A DNA stretch of 64,000 bases from CAWJNF01 sp963844235 (lineage in GTDB: Bacteria; Actinomycetota; Thermoleophilia; Gaiellales; Gaiellaceae). How positions within the stretch are numbered: the stretch's first letter is position 1; every line of letters starts with the position of its first letter. The notes under the pieces are model-generated. The model was given only the letters and a program-made list of their open reading frames with translations, made no database searches and was not told the DNA's origin. The position numbers and the translations under genes were made by a program. Below are positions 49,720-59,448 of this stretch, piece after piece. The stretch spans positions 930,001-994,000 of the forward strand of contig CAWJNF010000008.1 of the NCBI GenBank assembly GCA_963844235.1, given 5' to 3'.

Positions 49720-50808
49720 CTACGATCCGGTCTCGGCCGCCGACCCGGTCTCGGTCGCGCCCGTCAAGTCGGGTAGCGTCGCAGTCGTGGCCGGCTCGAA
49801 TCCGGTCGCAAAGCCGATCGTGGCAGCGTTCTTCGCGCGGGCGTCCCGGACCCACTCGAGCATCAGCGCGTCCTTCTGCTCGTCGAGCAGCTGCTCGCGG
49901 ACCGAGTCGCTCACCTCCGCGAACGGCGTCGTCGCCTCCGGCTGCGTGTCCTCGAGCGCGGTGATGATGTGCCAGCCGAACTGGCTCTTCACGGGCTCGC
50001 CGATCTCGCCGGTTTCGAGCGCGAACGCGACCTCCTCGAACTCGGGCACGAAGCTGCCGCGGACGTCGGTGAGCTGCCCGCCCTGCTCGGCCGAGGCGGT
50101 GTCGGTCGAGTGCTCCTTGGCGAGCTCCGCGAAGTCAGCCCCGTCCTGAAGCTGTTGGTAGAGGTCGTCGGCGAGCTTCTTGTCGTTCGCGTCGACGAGA
50201 ATGTGGGCAACCTCGCGGCTCTCCGGCGTCGTGAACTGCTCTTCGTTGTCTTCGTAGTACTGCTGAACCTCGTCGTCCGTGACGGTCACGTCCGCGGTGA
50301 CCTGGTCGAAGATCTTCTGCGAGATGAGCTGCGCCCGCAGGTCGGCGAGCACGTCCTCCTCGGTCACGCCCTGCGCCTCTAGCTCGTCCTGGTACTTCTG
50401 CTCGTCACCCTCGAAGAACTGTTGCTTGAGCTCTGTCAGCCGGTCGGCCACTTCCTGATCGGTCACCTCGATGCCGAGCGCCGCCGCCTCCTTCTCCCGG
50501 ATGACGCGGTCGATGAGGAACTCGACGGTCTGGTTCTTGAGCTGCTCGTACTCGGGCGTGCCGGCAGCCGGGAACTCGCGCTGCTGTGCCTCGTATGCAT
50601 TCTCGGCCTGCGCAAAGAGACGGTCGTAGTCCGCTCTCGGGATCGACGTGCCGGCGACGACGGCGACCGCGTCCGCGGGCACCTCGATGTCGGGATTCCC
50701 GGAGCCGGTCGTCTCGGCGGCGTCGTCGTCTCCCCCGCCACAGGCGGCACCGAGCACGAGAAGGGCCGCGCCCAAGAGGGACAGAATGACGAGCCGAAGG
50801 GAACGCAT
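49720..50808 (-). CDS. PrsA/SurA-like peptidyl-prolyl isomerase lipoprotein
   Basis: A 362-residue protein. A lipobox (LVLGAAC) is followed by an acidic linker, a SurA N-like helical chaperone region (about 60-190), and a parvulin rotamase domain at about 200-295 (SREVAHILVDANDKKLADDL; DGADFAELAKEHSTD; GEPVKSQFGWHIITALED). It folds secreted proteins on the outer face of the membrane. It lies just downstream of mfd, a common actinobacterial order. The ATG at 50808 gives a correct signal peptide. Confidence 0.94.
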   Translation of the reverse strand: MRSLRLVILSLLGAALLVLGAACGGGDDDAAETTGSGNPDIEVPADAVAVVAGTSIPRADYDRLFAQAENAYEAQQREFPAAGTPEYEQLKNQTVEFLIDRVIREKEAAALGIEVTDQEVADRLTELKQQFFEGDEQKYQDELEAQGVTEEDVLADLRAQLISQKIFDQVTADVTVTDDEVQQYYEDNEEQFTTPESREVAHILVDANDKKLADDLYQQLQDGADFAELAKEHSTDTASAEQGGQLTDVRGSFVPEFEEVAFALETGEIGEPVKSQFGWHIITALEDTQPEATTPFAEVSDSVREQLLDEQKDALMLEWVRDARAKNAATIGFATGFEPATTATLPDLTGATETGSAAETGS

Positions 50809-50827
50809 GCAGGCGATGAGGTGCCGC

Positions 50828-53800
50828 TCAAGCGGCCAGAGCCAGAATAGCATCGACGAGCGCAACTGCCGTACCGAGGTCGTCGACCCGCTGAGACACC
50901 TCCCGACGCGAGCTCGTGTAGACGGCGATCGGCGCAGCGGATCGCAGCCCGCGGAGCTCTGCCGAGCCCAGCACGAGCGGCCCGACCGTGGCACGGCCGC
51001 CACGGAAGACGAGGTAGTCCGCTCCGAGACGCGCGAGCTTCAGCTTCGCCTCCTGGATCGAGAATAGGTGCTCGACGGGGCTCGGCACCGGCCCGAAGCG
51101 ATCTTCGAGCGCCGCGTGCAGCTCGCGCAGCTCGTCTTCCGACTCGGCCAGGGCGATGCGACGGTGGAGATCGATCTTCGCTGTCTCGGCGCCGATGTAC
51201 GACGCCGGGATGTAGGCGTCGATCGCCGCATCGACGCGGACGGGCCGAGTGATCGGGCGGCGAGCGCCGCTGAGCTCGGCGACAGCCTCCCCGAGCAGCT
51301 CGACGTAGAGCTCGAAGCCCACCGCGGCGACGTGACCCGACTGTTCCGCTCCCAGCAGGTCGCCGGCTCCCCTGATCTCCAGATCCCGCATCGCGATCGC
51401 AAAGCCGGCGCCGAGCTCGGTGTGATCCGCGATCGTGGCGAGGCGCGCACGGGCCTCCGGCGACAGCTCGCGCGAGTCTGGGTAGAAGAGGTACGCGTGG
51501 GCCGTCACGTCGCTGCGTCCCACCCGTCCGCGTATCTGGTAGAGCTGGGCGAGACCGAGCATGTCGGCACGCTCGACGACGAGCGTGTTCGCCTGCGGGA
51601 TGTCGAGCCCCGACTCGATGATCGTGGTCGAGACGAGGACGTCCGCGTCGCCCCGCAGAAACGCGAGCATGCGCTCCTCCAGCTCGCGCTCCGCCAGCTG
51701 GCCGTGGGCGACGAGGAAGCGCAGCTCCGGGCAGAGCTGCCGTAGCTTTTCGGCCGCCTCGTCGATCGTCTCGACGCGATTGTGGAGGTAGAAGGCCTGC
51801 CCCTCCCGCTCGGCTTCGCGCCGAAGCGCGAGCGTCAGCAGCTCCTCGTCGTACTCGCCGACGTGGGTGCGAATGGGACGGCGGCCTCGCGGAGGCGTCT
51901 CGATGACGCTGATGTCGCGCAGTCCGGCCAGCGAGAGATGCAGCGTGCGCGGGATCGGAGTGGCCGAGAGCGCGAGCACGTGCACCTCGAGGCGGAGCTG
52001 GCGCAGGAGCTCCTTCTGGGCGACCCCGAAGCGCTGCTCCTCGTCGACGATGACCAGGCCGAGGTCCTTCGGCACGACGTCGCGCGAAAGCACGCGATGG
52101 GTCCCGATCAGGACGTCCACTCGGCCGTCGCGGAACTCGCCGAGGACGCGCTTCACCTCCGCCGGCCGGCGGAAGCGGGACACCATCTCGACGCCGACGG
52201 GCAGGTCGCGGTAGCGCTCCCGGAACGTGTTCCAGTGCTGCTGGGCGAGCACGGTCGTCGGAGCCAGCACGAGCGCCTGCCTCCCGTTTGCGACCGCGGC
52301 GAACGCCGCCCGGATGGCGACCTCGGTCTTCCCGAAGCCCACGTCGCCGCAGACAAGCCGGTCCATGGGGCGCGGAGCCTCGAGATCCTCTTTGACGGCC
52401 TCGATCGCGCGCTGCTGGTCGGGTGTCTCCTCGTACGGGAAGCTCGCCTCGAGCTCCTCGACGAGATCGCCGTCCACGTCCAGCGGGATCCCTTCGACCC
52501 GCTGGCGCTGTGCGTACAGGGCGAGCAGCTCGCCCGCGAGCTCCCGCGCGCCTTCGCGCGCCCGGGCTTTCAGGTTCTGCCACGCCTTGCCGCCGAGCTT
52601 CGACAGCGCAGGCGACGCAGCCCCCGCACCCACGTAGCGGGAGACCTTGCCGATCTGCTCGTGCGGGACGTAGAGGCGATCCTCGCCCCGGAACGCGAGG
52701 AAGAGGTAGTCGCGGGTGACGTCGGCGACGGTCTTCGTCTCGAAGCCGAGGAGCTTGCCGACACCGTGGTCCTCGTGGACGACGAAGTCGCCGGGACGCA
52801 GGTCGGCGAAGCTCTGGAGCGCGCGCCCGAGCCGCGCGTCGGCACGCGGCGGTCGCTTGCGAAAGACCTGCGTGTCCGGGAGCAGCACGATTCCCAGCTC
52901 CCGCGAGACGAAGCCGCGGCGCACCGGGGCGACGGCGAAGAGCAGACTCGCATCGCGCGGGAGTTGCTGCCCCGCCTCGAGCTGCTCGGCGTCGACCTTG
53001 CGGAGCATGGCCTTCGTCCTCGCCGCCTCGCCTGCGTGGGCGAATGCGACAACGACGCGATTTCCCGCCTGCAGGAACCCGCCGAGGTCGTTCTCGGCCT
53101 CTGCAAGGCCCCGCGCGGCGACCGCCGGCCGCTGTGCCTCGAACGCGAACGGCTGCCCGCTCGGGAGGGGTTCTATCGGGCTCGCGCGGTCGAGCCCAAC
53201 CTCGTAGCCCAGCTCCTCCCGCCAGATCGCACGCGCCTCGTCTACCTCCCAGACGAGGTCGCACCGTCCGATGGGCGGCACGAGGTCGTCCGGGACGTTG
53301 ACGGAGTCGGCGTGCTTCAGCTCGAGGTCCAGCGTGTCCAGCCGCCGCTCGGCTGCCGGGTAGACGACGGCGTCCGAGAGAGCGTGGAGCGTCCGCTGGG
53401 TGAAGGGCGAGAACGCACGGATCTGCTCGACCTCGTCGCCGAACAGCTCCACCCGGACCGGCTCGCGGCCGGTCGACCGGAAGACGTCCACGATCCCGCC
53501 GCGGACTGCGAACTGGCCTCGCTCGTCGACGCGCTCGACGCGCTCGTAGCCGGCGAGGGCGAGCTGCTCGGCGAGCCCCTCGACTCCCGGCTCGTCACCC
53601 GTGGCGATGCGGATGGTCTCGGCACGCGCCTCAGACCTCGGCAGACCCTGGCCGAACCCGAGCGCCGACACGCAGACGAGGCCCCCGGCGGCGTGCACGT
53701 CGAGCGCCCGGAAGCGCTCGCCCACGAGATGCGGAGGCGGCGCGAGCCCACTCTGGTAGGAGACGCCCCGAGAGGCGAGCAGCCCCACGCGCTCGGCGCC

Positions 53801-54055
53801 CAGGAACCAGCCGGCCGCATCGGCTGCGTCGCGAGCATCGGCGTCCTCCGGAAGCAGGCACACGAGCGGGCCCTCGACTCCCGCCTCGCGGCGGGAGAGC
53901 CATAGCGCGGCGAGGAAGACCGGCAGGAGGGGCTCGGAGACCCGTGCTGCCGTGCCCCGCTTCGAGCTCGCGAACGCACGCAGCCGCTCGCTCTCGGCGA
54001 GCTCGGCCGCGAGGGCCTGTAACACCGGTGCGTCGGCGACGGTCGACGGGTCCAT
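50828..54055 (-). CDS. mfd: Transcription-repair coupling factor
   Basis: About 1075 residues. UvrB-homology region N-terminal (GGIVDVFRSTGREPVRVELF), the RNA polymerase-interacting domain (PGDFVVHEDHGVGKLLGFE), and a RecG-like translocase (DRLVCGDVGFGKTEVAIRAA; VIVDEEQRFGVAQKELLR; LALSATPIPRTLHLSLAGLR; IESGLDIPQANTLVVERADM with YQIRGRVGR) and TRCF C-terminal domain. It displaces stalled RNA polymerase and recruits UvrA. The second ATG (54055) is used; 54088 is an alternative. Confidence 0.97.
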   Translation of the reverse strand: MDPSTVADAPVLQALAAELAESERLRAFASSKRGTAARVSEPLLPVFLAALWLSRREAGVEGPLVCLLPEDADARDAADAAGWFLGAERVGLLASRGVSYQSGLAPPPHLVGERFRALDVHAAGGLVCVSALGFGQGLPRSEARAETIRIATGDEPGVEGLAEQLALAGYERVERVDERGQFAVRGGIVDVFRSTGREPVRVELFGDEVEQIRAFSPFTQRTLHALSDAVVYPAAERRLDTLDLELKHADSVNVPDDLVPPIGRCDLVWEVDEARAIWREELGYEVGLDRASPIEPLPSGQPFAFEAQRPAVAARGLAEAENDLGGFLQAGNRVVVAFAHAGEAARTKAMLRKVDAEQLEAGQQLPRDASLLFAVAPVRRGFVSRELGIVLLPDTQVFRKRPPRADARLGRALQSFADLRPGDFVVHEDHGVGKLLGFETKTVADVTRDYLFLAFRGEDRLYVPHEQIGKVSRYVGAGAASPALSKLGGKAWQNLKARAREGARELAGELLALYAQRQRVEGIPLDVDGDLVEELEASFPYEETPDQQRAIEAVKEDLEAPRPMDRLVCGDVGFGKTEVAIRAAFAAVANGRQALVLAPTTVLAQQHWNTFRERYRDLPVGVEMVSRFRRPAEVKRVLGEFRDGRVDVLIGTHRVLSRDVVPKDLGLVIVDEEQRFGVAQKELLRQLRLEVHVLALSATPIPRTLHLSLAGLRDISVIETPPRGRRPIRTHVGEYDEELLTLALRREAEREGQAFYLHNRVETIDEAAEKLRQLCPELRFLVAHGQLAERELEERMLAFLRGDADVLVSTTIIESGLDIPQANTLVVERADMLGLAQLYQIRGRVGRSDVTAHAYLFYPDSRELSPEARARLATIADHTELGAGFAIAMRDLEIRGAGDLLGAEQSGHVAAVGFELYVELLGEAVAELSGARRPITRPVRVDAAIDAYIPASYIGAETAKIDLHRRIALAESEDELRELHAALEDRFGPVPSPVEHLFSIQEAKLKLARLGADYLVFRGGRATVGPLVLGSAELRGLRSAAPIAVYTSSRREVSQRVDDLGTAVALVDAILALAA

Positions 54056-54171
54056 GACGGGCGACGGAACGGGGTTCCGCGCCGGCATCGTAGCCGCCGA
54101 CCTCTATCCGTCACGCCGGTCGGCTCAGAGCCTCACGACCGGGGCAGGGGCGTCGGTGCTTCGGCCGGCTG

Positions 54172-54777
54172 TTACCCGGGCCGCTCGTTGAATCGCTGCT
54201 GAGCCGCTTCGACGCCGTCGGCTGCCACCGCCTCGACCGCATCGGTCGCCCGCGCCACGATCCCGTCCACGTCGACGTCCGCCTCGAACGGCGCCAGGAC
54301 GAAGTCCGCCACGGGCCGCGGATCCCCACGCTCGGGCCGGCCCACGCCGATGCGAAGCCGCAGGAAGTCCGGCGTCCCCAGCTGACGTGCGATCGAGCGG
54401 AGGCCGTTGTGGCCGGCGAGGCCGCCTCCGAGCCTGACCTGCAGGCGTCCGAGTGGGAGATCGACCTCGTCGTGCACGACGAGCAGCGACGGCGGAGGCA
54501 CCTTGTAGAAGCGTGTGGCCGCAGCCACCGAGCCGCCGGACTCGTTCATGTATGTCTGGGGCTCCAGCAGCGCGACCCGTCGCCCGTCGATTCGCACGTC
54601 CGCAACGAGCCCCGAGAACTTCGATCGGAAGCTGGCGCCGTGCCTGCGGGCAAGCTCGTCGGCGACCATGAAGCCGACGTTGTGCCGGGTGTCCCGGTAC
54701 TCGCGACCAGGATTGCCGAGACCCGCAACGAGCAGGTCGAGCGTGGACGCCCCGTCGGCGCGGCGGAACAGCCGCAC
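54172..54777 (-). CDS. pth: Peptidyl-tRNA hydrolase
   Basis: A 201-residue enzyme recycling peptidyl-tRNA. The active site is LVAGLGNPGREYRDTRHNVG with the catalytic His and PQTYMNESGGSV. The middle is LVVHDEVDLPLGRLQVRLGG with GLAGHNGLRSIARQLGTPDF, and then RLRIGVGRPERGDP. It is 6 bases downstream of rplY, the normal gene pair. Confidence 0.96.
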   Translation of the reverse strand: MRLFRRADGASTLDLLVAGLGNPGREYRDTRHNVGFMVADELARRHGASFRSKFSGLVADVRIDGRRVALLEPQTYMNESGGSVAAATRFYKVPPPSLLVVHDEVDLPLGRLQVRLGGGLAGHNGLRSIARQLGTPDFLRLRIGVGRPERGDPRPVADFVLAPFEADVDVDGIVARATDAVEAVAADGVEAAQQRFNERPG

Positions 54778-54783
54778 GAGCGG

Positions 54784-55473
54784 CTACTCGCCTTCCGAGG
54801 ACTCGCTCTCGCCGGATTCCGCAGCGCCGTCCGCTTCGGCCTCGCCCTCGCCCTCGACCTCGGCGCCTTCCTCCTCCTCGACGCCTTCCTCCTCCTCGAC
54901 CGTGAGCACGGTCGGGGCGAGCACGGTCGCGACGACGGTGTCGGGGTCGGCCAGCAACGTCACGCCGGCCGGGGGCGCGATCTGCTCGACGCGCACGCTG
55001 TCGCCGATTCCGAGGGCGCTGACGTCCAGCTCGAGGCGATCGGGCACCTCCATCGGTAGCGCCTCGAGCGCGATCTCGCGGGTGACGAGCTGTAGCACGC
55101 CTCCCGCGGCGACACCTTGGGAGTGACCGACGAGCTCGATCACGACCTGGGTCTGGATCGGACGGTCGAGGCGCACCTCGTGCAGATCGACGTGGGTGAG
55201 CGTCGAGCGGCGCGGATCCAGCTGGTAGTCCTTGAGCACTGCGTGGTGCGCCTTCCCGTGCCCGTCGAGGACGACGTCCAGGATCGCGTGCATGCCGTGG
55301 CCGCCGGTGAGCGCCTTGCGCAGATCACGCTCGTCCACGCAGAATGCGCGCGGCGCACCGCTTCCGTAGAGCACGCCGGGCACGAGCCCCTCCCGGCGCA
55401 GGCGACGCGACTCACGGCTGCCCGTGCTCTCGCGCACCTTTACCTCGAGCTTGACGGTCTTGTTATCGGCCAT
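54784..55473 (-). CDS. rplY: Large ribosomal subunit protein bL25 (CTC type)
   Basis: A 229-residue protein. The 5S-rRNA-binding L25 domain (1-95; KLEVKVRESTGSRESRRLRR with EGLVPGVLYG) is followed by the TL5/CTC beta domain (about 96-185) and a strongly acidic tail (from about 190, mostly Glu). CTC proteins are the long form of L25 in many Gram-positive bacteria. It heads the rplY-pth pair. Confidence 0.95.
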   Translation of the reverse strand: MADNKTVKLEVKVRESTGSRESRRLRREGLVPGVLYGSGAPRAFCVDERDLRKALTGGHGMHAILDVVLDGHGKAHHAVLKDYQLDPRRSTLTHVDLHEVRLDRPIQTQVVIELVGHSQGVAAGGVLQLVTREIALEALPMEVPDRLELDVSALGIGDSVRVEQIAPPAGVTLLADPDTVVATVLAPTVLTVEEEEGVEEEEGAEVEGEGEAEADGAAESGESESSEGE

Positions 55474-55539
55474 CTCCGGCCGCGAAGTGTAGCGGGCGGC
55501 GCCCCGCGGCCGGCGCGCTCGCCCTCGTACGATGGGTCG

Positions 55540-55992
55540 ATGAGGATCACGCGGCTCGCTCCTGGCGACGAGCACGTCGTTCTTGCCGGCTCCGACCTCT
55601 TCGACGCCGCTCCGACGATGGCCTGGACCCGGAAGTTCCTGTCGAGCGAGGGCCATCACTTTCTCGTCGCCCTTGTGGACGACGCTCCTGTCGGCTTCGT
55701 CAGCGGCATCGAGACGACTCACCCGGACAAGGGCACCGAGATGCTCCTGTACGAGCTGTCGGTGGATCCGGCTCATAGGAACCGGGGCATCGGCACGGCG
55801 CTCGTCGGTGCCTTGGCAAAGCTCGCACGGGAGCGCGGCTGCTACGGCATGTGGGTCGGCACCGAGCGAGACAACGCCGCCGCCCTCGCCACCTATCGCG
55901 CCGCCGGCGCCGAGCCTCCCGAGGAGTGCGTGACGCTCAGCTGGTCGTTCGCGGAGAGCGCGCCTGCTCCGCCTGCGAGCGATCGCTTCTAG
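55540..55992 (+). CDS. GNAT-family N-acetyltransferase
   Basis: A 150-residue protein with the GNAT fold: ITRLAPGDEHVVLAGSDLFD at the start, FLVALVDDAPVGFVSGIE, the acetyl-CoA loop YELSVDPAHRNRGIGTALVG and a last strand region CYGMWVGTERDNAAALATYR. It resembles the AAC(3)-I-like subgroup (aminoglycoside 3-N-acetyltransferase type) in length and in the DLFD start, but substrate use is not proven. It is divergent from rplY. Confidence 0.88.
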   Translation: MRITRLAPGDEHVVLAGSDLFDAAPTMAWTRKFLSSEGHHFLVALVDDAPVGFVSGIETTHPDKGTEMLLYELSVDPAHRNRGIGTALVGALAKLARERGCYGMWVGTERDNAAALATYRAAGAEPPEECVTLSWSFAESAPAPPASDRF

Positions 55993-56063
55993 TCGCGAAC
56001 CGAAGCTCCGCCGCTCACGGCCGAGGTTAGAAAGCCGCTTCGCCGTGGCACCCTTACGACTAG

Positions 56064-57053
56064 GTGAGCACGAGCTTCTGTGATCTGCTCGGCGTGGAGC
56101 TTCCGATCGTCCTCGCACCGTTCGGACCCTGGGAGCAGGTCGAGCTGGCCGCTGCCGTCTGCAACGCAGGAGGGCTCGGGAGCGTCGGTACGGCCGTGCG
56201 CTCTCCGGAGGAGCTGCGCACCCAGTGGGCGCGCTTGCGCGAGCTGACCAACCGGCCGTTCGCGATCAACCACACCGGGCGCCCCTTCGACGCGGAGGTG
56301 TTCGCCGCGATTCTCGAGGCGGCTCCAGCAGCGATCTCGTTCCACATGGGGGTGCCCGCCGATCGGATCGCGGAAGCCCATGACGTGGGTGCGCGATGGA
56401 TCCAGCAGGTGGGAGACGTGCGGAGCGCCGCGCTCGCCCTGGAGGCGGGTGCCGATGTGCTCGCCGCACAGGGCTGGGAGGCCGGCGGCAACTCCGGGTG
56501 GGTCGCGACCATGGTCCTCGTGCCGCAGGTGGTCGACCTGGCCGGTGACGTGCCCGTCCTCGCCGCGGGCGGCGTCGGCGACGGCCGCGGCCTGGCGGCA
56601 GCCCTCGCGCTGGGCGCGCAGGGGGTGATGATCGGGACCCGGTTCCTCGCCAGCGCCGAGATGTCGATCGATCCGCAGTGGAAGAACAGGATCCTGGCCT
56701 CCGACGCGACGGACGTGGTCAAGGTGCGGAACAGCGAGCTCGTGATGCCGCCGTTCACCCTGGAGCTCCCGTCCAGCGAGCCGCCGGCGCCGCGGGCGCT
56801 CCGCACACCGCTCGTCGATCGGCTCGAAGCCGACCCAGCGTCCGTGGATCCGGCAGAGATCGGTCCGCGCCTGGTCGCGGAGGTCAGGGCCAATCGTGGC
56901 CACGACCTCGTGCCCTTCACCGGCCAATCGGCTGGGCTGGTACATGACGTCGCGCCGGCCGCCCAGATCGTCTCCCGCCTCATGGCCGAAGCGAAGGCCG
57001 CGCTCACGGCAGCCACTGCCTCGCTGGCGTCCTCACCGGAAGGGCGGCGCTAG
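56064..57053 (+). CDS. Nitronate monooxygenase-like flavoprotein
   Basis: A 329-residue TIM-barrel FMN protein of the NMO/2-nitropropane dioxygenase family. Seen are LGVELPIVLAPFGPWEQVEL, AVCNAGGLGSVG, ISFHMGVPAD, LAAQGWEAGGNSGWVATMVL, VPVLAAGGVGDGRGLAAALA and LGAQGVMIGTRFLASAE. In class I enzymes the EAGG motif is followed by the catalytic His; here N143 is found, so it may be another reductase of this fold. The stop overlaps the convergent prs stop by 4 bases (CTAG). Confidence 0.87.
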   Translation: MSTSFCDLLGVELPIVLAPFGPWEQVELAAAVCNAGGLGSVGTAVRSPEELRTQWARLRELTNRPFAINHTGRPFDAEVFAAILEAAPAAISFHMGVPADRIAEAHDVGARWIQQVGDVRSAALALEAGADVLAAQGWEAGGNSGWVATMVLVPQVVDLAGDVPVLAAGGVGDGRGLAAALALGAQGVMIGTRFLASAEMSIDPQWKNRILASDATDVVKVRNSELVMPPFTLELPSSEPPAPRALRTPLVDRLEADPASVDPAEIGPRLVAEVRANRGHDLVPFTGQSAGLVHDVAPAAQIVSRLMAEAKAALTAATASLASSPEGRR

Positions 57054-58099
57054 AAGAGCTGGTTCTCGCCGGCGAAGATCGCCGAGACGGACTCGTCCGA
57101 GAAGACGTTGCGGATCGACTCGGCGAGGATCCGGGACACGGTCAGGATCTGCAGCTTCGCCGGTTGCTCGAGCAGGTTGACCGGAACGGTGTCGGTGACG
57201 ACGATGCGCTCGATATGGCTGTCGGCGAGCTTCTGGAGAGCGCCAGGAGGGAACAGCCCATGGGTCGCACACGCGTAGACGGCCTCGGCGCCCGCCGCCT
57301 TGAGCGCCTTCGCGCCGGCGAGAAGCGTGCCGCCCGTGACGATCATGTCGTCGCTCATGATCGCGACCTTGCCGACGACGTCACCGATCACCTCGGTCGC
57401 GGCCGCCGAGTCGTGGCTCGGCCGGGTCTTGTTCAGGTAGGCGACCTTGCCTTCGAGCATCTCGCCGAAGCGCCGGGCCATCTTGGCCCGGCCGGCGTCC
57501 GGCGAAACCGAGACGACGTTGTCTCCCGAGAGCCCGAGATCCTTGAAGTACTGCGCGAAGATCGGCAGCGCGGTCATGTGGTCGACGGGGATCTTGAAGA
57601 ACCCCTGGATCTGACCGGCGTGCAGGTCCATGGTGAGGACACGGTCGACGCCCGCGACCTGGAGCGTCTCCGCCACGAGCTTCGCCGTGATCGGCTCGCG
57701 AGGGGCCGACTTCTTGTCCTGGCGCGAGTACGGATACCAGGGAAGCACAGCCGTGATGCGCTGCGCCGAGGCGAGCTTCGCAGCGTCGATCATGATCAGG
57801 AGCTCCCAGAGCTGATCGTTCGGGCTCATCGCCGGCGACTGGACGATGAAGACGTCGGCTCCCCGGATCGACTCGAGGTAGCGGCAGTACGTCTCGCCGT
57901 TCGCGAACGTCTTCAGCTCGACCTTGCCGAGCTCGAGCCCGAGCTCGTCGGCGATCCGGTGCGCGAGCTCCGGGTGGGAACGGCCCGCGAAGAGCATGAG
58001 CCTGGGCGACGGGGTCCGCTCGAGCCAGGGTCCGCGCTCGCCCGACGGATGGGGCATGTCGAGCACCTCGAGTCCGGGCAGTGCCGTCAGCTCAGTCAC
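57050..58099 (-). CDS. prs: Ribose-phosphate pyrophosphokinase
   Basis: A 349-residue enzyme making PRPP from ribose-5-phosphate and ATP. It has ELKTFANGETYCRYLESIRG, FIVQSPAMSPNDQLWELLIM, PWYPYSRQDKKSAPREPITA, VLTMDLHAGQIQGFFKIPVD, and the PRPP loop KVAIMSDDMIVTGGTLLAGA. It has about 30 extra residues at the N-terminus relative to many homologues. The GTG start overlaps the glmU stop by 8 bases, the usual glmU-prs order. Confidence 0.96.
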   Translation of the reverse strand: MTELTALPGLEVLDMPHPSGERGPWLERTPSPRLMLFAGRSHPELAHRIADELGLELGKVELKTFANGETYCRYLESIRGADVFIVQSPAMSPNDQLWELLIMIDAAKLASAQRITAVLPWYPYSRQDKKSAPREPITAKLVAETLQVAGVDRVLTMDLHAGQIQGFFKIPVDHMTALPIFAQYFKDLGLSGDNVVSVSPDAGRAKMARRFGEMLEGKVAYLNKTRPSHDSAAATEVIGDVVGKVAIMSDDMIVTGGTLLAGAKALKAAGAEAVYACATHGLFPPGALQKLADSHIERIVVTDTVPVNLLEQPAKLQILTVSRILAESIRNVFSDESVSAIFAGENQLF

Positions 58100-59432
58100 G
58101 TCGCTCTCCCCCACGATATCCCTCTTTGTTGACTTGCCGTGCTCTTGCGATGGCCAGCGCACCAGGGGGTACATCCTCCGTGATCGTCGAGCCTGCTCCC
58201 GTCCACGCGCCGTCCCCGATGGTCACGGGCGGGACGAACACAGTTTGGCTACCGGTGTGGACGTTGCGGCCGATAACCGTCCGTTGCTTCTCGCGGAAGC
58301 GCTCGGCACGGTAGTTCGCGGTGATCGCGCCCGCCCCGATGTTGGTTCCGTCGCCGATCTCCGCGTCGCCGATGTAGGAGAGATGCGGAACCTTGGCGTC
58401 GGCGCCGATCGTCGAGGCCTTCACCTCGACGAAGGTCCCCGCCTTGGCGCCCTCGTGGAGGACCGTTCCCGGCCGCAGGTAGCAGAACGGCCCCACCAGT
58501 GCGCGTGAGCCGACGACGGCGTCGACGGCGACGACGTGCGGGCCCACCTCCGCGGCGCTGCCGACCCGCGTCCGGCCGCGGAGCACGGTGAACGGCTGGA
58601 TGACGGCATCGGCCTCGATCTCGACGTCGGCTTCGATCCAGGTCGTCGACGGGTCGACGATCGTGACACCGGCGAGCATGTGCCCCGTGACGATCCGGTC
58701 GCGCAGGGTGGCAGCCGCGGCGGCCAGCTCCACCCGCGTGTTGACGCCGTCGACCTCCTCCGTTCGAGGCGCTCGATACGCGGCGCCGTTTGCGCCCGCC
58801 TCGACGAGGCCGCGCACGGCGTCGGTCAGGTAGAGCTCACCCTGCGCGTTCTGCGGTTCGAGACGCTCGAGGGCGGCCCAGAGCCCCGGCAGCGCGAACA
58901 CGTAGATGGACGAGTTCACCTCGCGCACCGACAGCTGCTCCGAGGTGGCGTCGGCCGCCTCGACGATTCCGGCCAGCCGTCCGTCTCCGTCGCGCAGCAC
59001 GCGCCCATACGAGCGCGGGTCGGCCGGCTCGAAGGACAGCACCGTCACGGCGGCCTCCAGACGACGGTGCTCGGCGACCAGGTCCTCGAGCAGATCCGTC
59101 GTCAGCAGGGGCGTATCGCCCGAGAGGACGAGGAGGTCGCCGTCGCTGCCCTCGAGCGCGGGCCGGGCAGAGGCGACCGCGTCGCCCGTTCCCAGCGGGC
59201 GCTCCTGCACCACGACGCTGACGCCCTCGGGCAGCGTCCGCTCGAGCTCCTCGCGCGTCTCGTCGGAACAGACGACGACGAACGGCGCCGGCTCGAGCGG
59301 CAGCGCCGCGAGTAGCACCCAGTCGACCAAGCGGCGTCCGAGCACGTCGTGCAGGTGCTTCGGCCGCACTGACTTCATGCGCGTGCCGAGGCCCGCGGCC
59401 ATGACCACCGCTGCGAGCGGTCGGCCGTTCAC
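58092..59432 (-). CDS. glmU: Bifunctional N-acetylglucosamine-1-phosphate uridyltransferase/acetyltransferase
   Basis: A 446-residue enzyme making UDP-GlcNAc. The uridyltransferase has LAAVVMAAGLGTRMKSVRPK, RPLGTGDAVASARPAL, LLVLSGDTPLLTTDLLEDL and TDAVRGL. The acetyltransferase beta-helix has VGPFCYLRPGTVLHEGAKAG, FVEVKAST and GTNIGAGAITANY. After NY the usual DGxNKxxT loop reads RAERFREKQRT, about three residues longer, close to the acetyl-CoA/GlcN site. It lies just downstream of tRNA-Gln. Confidence 0.94.
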   Translation of the reverse strand: MNGRPLAAVVMAAGLGTRMKSVRPKHLHDVLGRRLVDWVLLAALPLEPAPFVVVCSDETREELERTLPEGVSVVVQERPLGTGDAVASARPALEGSDGDLLVLSGDTPLLTTDLLEDLVAEHRRLEAAVTVLSFEPADPRSYGRVLRDGDGRLAGIVEAADATSEQLSVREVNSSIYVFALPGLWAALERLEPQNAQGELYLTDAVRGLVEAGANGAAYRAPRTEEVDGVNTRVELAAAAATLRDRIVTGHMLAGVTIVDPSTTWIEADVEIEADAVIQPFTVLRGRTRVGSAAEVGPHVVAVDAVVGSRALVGPFCYLRPGTVLHEGAKAGTFVEVKASTIGADAKVPHLSYIGDAEIGDGTNIGAGAITANYRAERFREKQRTVIGRNVHTGSQTVFVPPVTIGDGAWTGAGSTITEDVPPGALAIARARQVNKEGYRGGERRD

Positions 59433-59448
59433 GGCACCCCGGTGATGG

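Noticed and set aside
50463..53264. Minus-strand open frame of 933 codons
   Set aside because: It overlaps mfd and the isomerase gene in another frame, both of which are strongly supported by motifs.
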